The position numbers and the translations under genes are program-made. Below are positions 24,613 to 28,891 of a stretch of 28,891 nt of DNA, piece after piece. The notes under the pieces were generated by a model, which worked only from the letters and a program-made list of their open reading frames with translations, was not told the DNA's origin and made no database searches. Source of the stretch: Dehalococcoidales bacterium (GTDB taxonomy: Bacteria > Chloroflexota > Dehalococcoidia > Dehalococcoidales > UBA2162); the NCBI GenBank assembly GCA_016932435.1, contig JAFGCW010000072.1, positions 1-28,891 on the forward strand, given 5' to 3'. Each line of letters begins with the position of its first letter. Position 1 is the first letter of the stretch.

Positions 24613-24816
24613 TTAAGCTACAAGGGCCGGTTCGGTTACTATCCACCAGTGCTGGTAGTTCGGCTTGATATGGACATATAATCCGCAATCGAGTGCCGCA
24701 AAGTAACCGGTTATTCTATCGTTATCTGTCCAGATGTCGACTATTTCTCCTGGTTCGTACCCTCCATTTATATCCGCATTCTTGTATATAATTCTGTCGC
24801 CGATAGTAATAGCCAT
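24613..24816 (-). CDS. Small IGDR-Y family protein A1 (67 aa)
   Basis: The protein begins MAITIGDRIIYKNADI and continues GEIVDIW...YFAALDCGLYVHIKPNY. Two further genes in the window (25912 and 26301) encode clear relatives with the pattern IGD[RK].IY, G.I[VI]..., LD.G[LV]Y, W. The predicted fold is a small beta-barrel, resembling SH3/KOW-type domains, cytoplasmic. GGAGG precedes the ATG by about 12 nt. It follows B1 on the same strand. No known family name comes to mind. Confidence 0.65.
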   Translation of the reverse strand: MAITIGDRIIYKNADINGGYEPGEIVDIWTDNDRITGYFAALDCGLYVHIKPNYQHWWIVTEPALVA

Positions 24817-24865
24817 CTTTTTTCGTACCTCCGAAGTTCTTCGTTACCAGAAAAATATCGTTCTG

Positions 24866-25048
24866 TTAGTCATTGGGTTGTGTCAGGCTATCATACATTA
24901 CGGATATTAACTGCCCGGATAACATCCTGGTCCTGTCATCGAGAAAATTGTTAACTTTTACAGCAAGGCTGGATAGTTCATAATTAAACTGGTCCTCGTT
25001 CAATTTAAGTAACTTCATCATATCCCTGATTTTTTCAGTGCTGTCCAT
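24866..25048 (-). CDS. Small helical protein B1 (60 aa)
   Basis: The sequence begins MDSTEKIRDMMKLLKLNEDQ and ends GQLISVMYDSLTQ. It is about 80% identical by eye to B2 at 26626. It is all helical and without membrane segment or signal. AAAGGCGG precedes the ATG. It is the first gene of the B1-A1 unit, and its promoter region matches that of B2. Unknown function; the tight conservation of the two copies shows selection. Confidence 0.65.
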   Translation of the reverse strand: MDSTEKIRDMMKLLKLNEDQFNYELSSLAVKVNNFLDDRTRMLSGQLISVMYDSLTQPND

Positions 25049-25119
25049 TTTGTTCCGCCTTTCTCGTTTTACTTTTTACAATTTTTGGATTCAGGTTGAT
25101 TTGTAACTAGCTTTTATCC

Positions 25120-25196
25120 ACTATACACGTGAGAAATTAAAAACAGGTTAAGAACGAAGGGCAGATATTAAAATAACATTACAAACCGGTTACAAA
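25120..25196 (-). promoter_or_regulatory. Conserved promoter/operator module upstream of B1
   Basis: On the minus strand, two TTTGTAA boxes (25196-25190 and 25185-25179) are spaced 11 bp apart. After 27 bp comes TTAACCTGTTTTTAAT (25151-25136), itself an 11-bp periodic pair, then TATAGT (25125-25120) as -10. The same elements at identical spacing occur upstream of B2. The gap 25049-25364 contains this module and a hairpin, and no gene. Confidence 0.65.
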
Positions 25197-25224
25197 GAAG
25201 TTTCAATTAGAGGAAAAGGAAATG

Positions 25225-25249
25225 AAAAAACCTGCGGATATATACGCAG
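25225..25249 (-). terminator. Probable terminator of the DUF4190-like gene
   Basis: On the minus strand, CTGCG (25249-25245), an 8-nt loop, CGCAG (25236-25232), G and six T (25230-25225). Short but correctly placed. Confidence 0.55.
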
Positions 25250-25364
25250 ATGAATAATAAAACGAGGGTTTATACATCATTTGTACTATTTATATATAAT
25301 CAGATTCTTTGTAAGGACCGCCCCGACGAATCACAGGTTTTCCTGCCGGTTACTCCCCGGAGAA

Positions 25365-25610
25365 CTAAAGAATACCACCGCCAATTACTAACCTGATAGC
25401 GCCGATAATAATTGCGATGATACACATTACCAGGCCGGCAATAGCCATCCCTTTACCTTTTTTCGATGTTGCCATGGCTATAATGCTGAGTACTAGACCG
25501 ATTATCGCGACGGGGATGACACCCCAGTTCATCCAGCCCAGGAATGGAATGAAGCCGAAAAACATTCCTATGATAGCGAAAATACTGACAATGAGTGCCG
25601 CAACCTGCAT
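25365..25610 (-). CDS. DUF4190-like small membrane protein
   Basis: The 81-residue protein has two to three hydrophobic helices with Gly-rich turns (AIIGMFFGFIPFLGWMNWGV, then AIIGLVLSIIAMATSKKGKG) and ends in a third helix. The arrangement AIxGLVLSIIA-x-KGKGMAIAGLV is typical of DUF4190/DUF4870-type proteins. AAGGAGG precedes the ATG. It lies between the two A/B units and may be unrelated to them. The 25611-25911 interval has no gene that I can support. Confidence 0.7.
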   Translation of the reverse strand: MQVAALIVSIFAIIGMFFGFIPFLGWMNWGVIPVAIIGLVLSIIAMATSKKGKGMAIAGLVMCIIAIIIGAIRLVIGGGIL

Positions 25611-25911
25611 CTGTTCCTCCTTAGAATTTTACGAACGTATCATACCATCATACTTATTTGTATTGGCAATATCTATTGACCGGTGAAAATGGACTGTTAC
25701 GTCCGTTTCTGAGATTTTTGAGTATAGGATGGAATGGAAAGGGAAGTCAATAAGAGATCCGGAAGTAATGTAAGCCTGAATCCTGAAAAGCAGGTCTGTT
25801 GATCTTTAATAAATAATGTAAGTGAAGTAAATGAATTAATCGTGCGTCATGAGTGCGGATGTTACTGTACCATCATAAATGACTGGTATAACTCCAAAGA
25901 TTAACCGGGTA

Positions 25912-26178
25912 TTAAGCGTTTACCGGATGTAAATACCGAGATGATAGTAATGATAATGAAAGACGTTTATTCTCAAAGCATAAGAAGCGATCATCCACTT
26001 TGCACCAGTTAGGATAATTCGGTTTTACATTGGTATAAAGCCCTGAATCCAGTGCTACAAAGTAGTCAGTGATTTCTCCGTTATGATTTTTCCAGATATC
26101 GATTATTTCTCCTTTTACGCACTTTTTATCCTTTCCGTTAAAAGCATAAATAATTTTATCTCCGATATGTATAGCCAT
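25912..26178 (-). CDS. Small IGDR-Y family protein A2 (88 aa)
   Basis: The first ~66 residues (MAIHIGDKIIYAFNGKDKKC, GEIIDIWKN, YFVALDSGLYTNVKPNYPNW) are clearly related to A1. The C-terminal 22 residues are an extra tail not shared with A1. GGGAGGA precedes the ATG. It follows A3 by 120 bp on the same strand, and the gap has no clear stop signal, so cotranscription with A3 and B2 is possible. Confidence 0.65.
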   Translation of the reverse strand: MAIHIGDKIIYAFNGKDKKCVKGEIIDIWKNHNGEITDYFVALDSGLYTNVKPNYPNWCKVDDRFLCFENKRLSLSLLSSRYLHPVNA

Positions 26179-26300
26179 GACTGTAAATCCTCCCAGATAA
26201 GTCGTTCATTATTATGTATTTTAAATAGCCTGTACTAACATCAATCGTTGGGAAATCATTGATATCCTGAAAGAAAGCCAATAATGTAATTCTCTGATAT

Positions 26301-26531
26301 TCAGAATGATGATAACTGTATTTCCTGCTGTACAAGTGCCGTTTCACCTGCTTCACACCATTTTAAATTATCTGATGTGAAATTAACGTAAACTCCTGAA
26401 TCAAGCAGCGCGAGGTAAGTGGTCATCATTTCTACGTTATTAACCGCTACAGCAACAATTTTCCCCTGGAGATCCTTTCCATCTATATCTTTCTCTTCAT
26501 AAATAACACGATCACCGATTTTAAAGTTCAT
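26301..26531 (-). CDS. Small IGDR-Y family protein A3 (76 aa)
   Basis: Related to A1 and A2 but more divergent: MNFKIGDRVIYEEKDIDGKD, GKIVAVAVNN, YLALLDSGVYVNF, KWCEAGE. A beta-rich small domain is predicted. GGGGCC..GTATG context gives a moderate ribosome site. It is downstream of B2 by 94 bp and upstream of A2 on the same strand. Confidence 0.6.
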   Translation of the reverse strand: MNFKIGDRVIYEEKDIDGKDLQGKIVAVAVNNVEMMTTYLALLDSGVYVNFTSDNLKWCEAGETALVQQEIQLSSF

Positions 26532-26625
26532 ACCTGGCCCCTCCAGACTTGCGAATTTGCTACAACATTGCAGTAAAGAGGCTCATAGTGTTATGAGAAC
26601 GGTGTTAGTGACTATACTAAGCGGG

Positions 26626-26811
26626 TTATTGATCACTCTGCTGGGTTAAACTGTCATACATAACAGATATCAATTGTCCGGATAGAAACCTGGTCCTGTC
26701 ATCAAGGAAATTGTTAACTTTAGCAGCAAGGCTGGTTAACTCATAACGAAAATGTTCCTCGTTCATATTGAGCAACTTCATCATATCTCTGATTTTCTCA
26801 GTATTATCCAT
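26626..26811 (-). CDS. Small helical protein B2 (61 aa)
   Basis: Close paralogue of B1 (MDNTEKIRDMMKLLNMNEEH, then KVNNFLDDRTRFLSGQLISV). I place the start at the ATG at 26811, because AAAGGCGG lies just upstream exactly as for B1. A GTG 18 bases earlier overlaps this ribosome site. It opens the B2-A3-A2 unit and has the same promoter module as B1. Confidence 0.65.
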   Translation of the reverse strand: MDNTEKIRDMMKLLNMNEEHFRYELTSLAAKVNNFLDDRTRFLSGQLISVMYDSLTQQSDQ

Positions 26812-26853
26812 TTTTGTTCCGCCTTTCACTATTTTCCTTTAAGTAATGTGTTT

Positions 26854-26930
26854 ACTATACACATGAGATATTAAAAACAGGTTAATAATGGCAGCCGAAC
26901 ATTAAAAAATCATTACAAATGACTTACAAA
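26854..26930 (-). promoter_or_regulatory. Conserved promoter/operator module upstream of B2
   Basis: On the minus strand: TTTGTAA (26930-26924) and TTTGTAA (26919-26913), 11 bp apart; 27 bp; TTAACCTGTTTTTAAT (26885-26870); TATAGT (26859-26854). Box sequences are the same as upstream of B1, while the 27-bp spacers have diverged. Confidence 0.65.
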
Positions 26931-27006
26931 GAGGTCTGGATTAAAGAAAACGACCATGAAAAAGCCTGCTCTACCTGTACATAAAGTAACCGTTAGTGCA
27001 GGCCTA

Positions 27007-27035
27007 TTGACAAATTACTCTTAACATAATATAGT
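27007..27035 (+). promoter_or_regulatory. Sigma-70 promoter of the SRPBCC gene
   Basis: TTGACA (27007-27012), 17 bp, TATAGT (27030-27035), 40 bp before the start codon. Confidence 0.75.
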
Positions 27036-27074
27036 GAGTTAACCTGGAAAAAATACTCGTCGGGAGAAGCCAAA

Positions 27075-27524
27075 ATGGCAAAAATTGAGCATACCGTGAT
27101 CATAAACAGACCGGTAGACCCTGTATTCGACTATGCAACGAACATTGATAACCTGCCCAAATGGGAAACAAACATGCTGGAAAGCGCGAAAACCTCTGAG
27201 AAGTCGAAGGGGATAGGTACTACTTACAAGGGCGTAATCAAAGCAATGGGAATGACGATGGACTGGACCTCGAAGGTCACCGATTTCGAGGAGAATACCC
27301 GGGTAGATAAGACCATAAATTCCGGGAAAACGATTATTTATGAAAAGCTCCTGTTCGACGAGACGAATGACGGCAACACCGAGTTTAACCTGATGCAGGA
27401 CTACCGGATAGGCGGGTTCCTCAGACTCATTACACCTATCATGCTTTTCTCGATGAAACAACAGATGAAGAAGAACCTCGCCAACCTCAAGAGGATCATG
27501 GAGACGGAAGGGGAGGGATCTTAA
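27075..27524 (+). CDS. SRPBCC-fold (START/polyketide cyclase-like) protein
   Basis: The 149-residue protein matches the SRPBCC fold: IEHTVIINRPVDPVFDYATN, DNLPKWET, then GIGTTYKGVI, and a long C-terminal helix (FSMKQQMKKNLANLKRIMET). These proteins bind hydrophobic ligands in a deep cavity. A specific ligand cannot be inferred. GGGAG precedes the ATG and a good promoter and terminator frame it, so it is transcribed alone. Confidence 0.87.
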   Translation: MAKIEHTVIINRPVDPVFDYATNIDNLPKWETNMLESAKTSEKSKGIGTTYKGVIKAMGMTMDWTSKVTDFEENTRVDKTINSGKTIIYEKLLFDETNDGNTEFNLMQDYRIGGFLRLITPIMLFSMKQQMKKNLANLKRIMETEGEGS

Positions 27525-27569
27525 GTACTTCGGTATCTCCCTGGTATCCGTTTAGTTTCTTAATGTAAA

Positions 27570-27604
27570 GGCGGCAATTATCACAACCCTGAGCCGCCGT
27601 TTTG
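27570..27604 (+). terminator. Terminator of the SRPBCC gene
   Basis: GGCGGC (27570-27575) pairs with GCCGCC (27593-27598), followed by GTTTTG. The loop is 17 nt and the T-run short, so moderate strength. Confidence 0.55.
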
Positions 27605-27638
27605 TTCCTGATTCAAAGCTGATAATCGTTAAAAAAAC

Positions 27639-28532
27639 CTACCAGTAGACTTCTATTCGCGAGACAACCTTATTATCCGGGGTCATGTACCAGGTACCGT
27701 CATTCCAGATTAATTGAATTTTTCGAACTTTACCCACTTCCAGAGTTGATACGATACTGTCTACATGCGTCGGCCTGTCCTCTCCCGGTTTCGTACCCGT
27801 GACATCGATATAGATCAACCCTCTATCCGTGGTGATAAAAGCGTTGAAGGCATGGCCAACAGATCCGTCTTCGAATTGAATGCCGACAAATGCTGCCTTA
27901 ATTCCTGATTCTTCAGCATTGTTATGAAGGGTTTCAGCGAATTCACCGCACATAAATTCATCGACAATGTACGGGATTTTATCAGTATCGTCTTCAAATA
28001 AAAAGTGTCTGAGGTCTATGTATGAAATGTGTGTAGCTTCAGAATTGTTTACCAGATCGAACTGGGGCTGGGTACTCGCCTGGTAGGGCGGCACCATTTC
28101 ACTTTTAACGATGATTCCCATGTCATAGTAGAGCTGCAGTTCATCCTCCAGGTTCTCGATCTCCTCCTCGAGTTGCGAGGTTTTGGATTTTTCAGCCCTC
28201 AGGCTGCTCTCAACACTGTCAAGCCTGGAAGCTGTTGAGTTATATTGTGATTTGAGTTCGATGTTGGCCTGGATGGATTCATCGAGTGTTTCCCGGGTGT
28301 CCAGGAGCTGGTCTTCTGTTTGTTGTAGTGTATCTTCCGTGTCCTGCAGTCTGTTCTCAGTGTCTTCAAGGTCTGCCACAGTATTATTGATCATCGTTTC
28401 CTGTGACGAGATGGTGGCATTCAGGTCTTCGATCTCCGCTTTGGCACTGTTCACCTGGAGGAACAATATGATACAGGCGGCAATAATACCAACAGCAAAA
28501 ACAGGAAACACTACTCTATATACCCACTTCAT
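27639..28532 (-). CDS. Membrane-anchored coiled-coil protein with transglutaminase-like domain
   Basis: The 297-residue protein has one N-terminal transmembrane helix (residues ~7-27), a long coiled coil (~30-137) with repeats of DTE-x-x-LQDTEDTL type, and a C-terminal domain of about 150 residues. In that domain C195 (FMCGEFAE), H227 (GHAFNAF) and D243 (YIDVTG) are placed like the Cys-His-Asp triad of transglutaminase-like cysteine peptidases. It would lie outside the membrane. AGGAGG precedes the ATG. The gene stands alone and its substrate is unknown. Confidence 0.78.
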   Translation of the reverse strand: MKWVYRVVFPVFAVGIIAACIILFLQVNSAKAEIEDLNATISSQETMINNTVADLEDTENRLQDTEDTLQQTEDQLLDTRETLDESIQANIELKSQYNSTASRLDSVESSLRAEKSKTSQLEEEIENLEDELQLYYDMGIIVKSEMVPPYQASTQPQFDLVNNSEATHISYIDLRHFLFEDDTDKIPYIVDEFMCGEFAETLHNNAEESGIKAAFVGIQFEDGSVGHAFNAFITTDRGLIYIDVTGTKPGEDRPTHVDSIVSTLEVGKVRKIQLIWNDGTWYMTPDNKVVSRIEVYW

Positions 28533-28817
28533 AATAAACGCCTCCTGGAAAGACTGGAGATACTATGTCTACAATATAATAATAAACGTGCGTGAATTAT
28601 ATCAATATAGAACTAAATATACAATGGTGGATAACAGACAAGCTTATTTACATAATAAATAAGATGATATTCAAATCTGGATAATGAGCTATACGTAATA
28701 CTAAATGATACTTTTAGTTATTCTAGTTTTATGTCTATTTATGATTCAATATTAGTCATATGCACAGTTGGTAATAGGGGAATATATGACAAAATTTTTA
28801 ACTACTTCAGGTTGACC

Positions 28818-28891
28818 TTACCCCGGAATTAGCGCACCTTCGATTAGAGCTCCCGCGGTCATTACAGCATACTCCTTTGGGGTAAATCCTT
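28818..28891 (-). CDS. C-terminal end of a gene running off the window
   Basis: Reading in from the right edge, the frame gives GFTPKEYAVMTAGALIEGAL, then IPG and TAA (28820-28818). The sequence is protein-like and no other frame is sensible. Only 23 residues are seen, so the family is unknown. Between 28533 and 28817 I see no gene, only AT-rich DNA. Confidence 0.45.
   Translation of the reverse strand, partial: GFTPKEYAVMTAGALIEGALIPG

Overview
This window looks like a piece of an anaerobic bacterial chromosome, and gene content best fits the Chloroflexota class Dehalococcoidia or a similar subsurface anaerobe. That is an inference: there is no rRNA or marker gene here. Supporting it are an HTH/4Fe-4S redox protein followed by hypA, an AprAB/FrdAB-like flavoprotein-ferredoxin pair, a TauE/SafE exporter, a UGSC-family protein and many small membrane proteins. 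Shine-Dalgarno sites are strong and the standard stop codons are used. Several genes end in genuine TGA stops, including the exporter, the VWA lipoprotein and the MATE pump.

The most important observation is that two long genes are each interrupted by a single in-frame TGA that is best read as selenocysteine (Sec). The first (1691-2827) is an HTH plus 4Fe-4S protein. Its Sec203 falls where relatives, as I recall them, carry a conserved cysteine, and a perfect 7-bp stem-loop lies just downstream. The second (22706-24460) is a UGSC-family protein. Its Sec92 is at the family's Sec site, but the motif is changed from U-G-S-C to U-H-G-A. No selA, selB, selC or selD is present in the window, so this machinery must lie elsewhere.

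Layout. 1-1.5 kb: a truncated acidic protein and a 47-aa membrane peptide. 1.5-3.2 kb: tRNA-Gly, the Sec ferredoxin and hypA. 3.2-4.1 kb: a PadR/DUF2812 pair with a clear operator. 4.3-8.2 kb: a VWA lipoprotein, a cysteine-cluster protein, and a small membrane protein overlapping a TauE/SafE exporter. 8.3-12.5 kb (minus strand): a ferritin-like protein, the ferredoxin and flavoprotein pair, and a macrodomain/sirtuin pair. 12.7-13.9 kb: a tRNA(CAT), then a small accessory patch ending in a degenerate copy of the tRNA 3' part, with a DNA-binding protein and repeated ACTTGC-type sites. 14-18.8 kb: lipoproteins, an SDR, a zinc-ribbon protein, a flavodoxin and small proteins. 19-22.1 kb: MarR-MATE and a nitronate monooxygenase-like flavoprotein. 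22.2-24.5 kb: a His/Tyr-rich secreted protein and the UGSC selenoprotein. 24.6-27 kb: a family of tiny duplicated genes with strikingly conserved promoters. 27-28.9 kb: an SRPBCC protein, a coiled-coil protein with a transglutaminase-like domain, and the tail of a further gene.

Most genes appear to be transcribed singly or in pairs. The main functional links are redox (Sec ferredoxin, flavoprotein/ferredoxin, flavodoxin, ferritin-like), NAD/ADP-ribose metabolism (sirtuin plus macrodomain) and cell-envelope proteins. All family names come from motif recognition by eye, without database searches.
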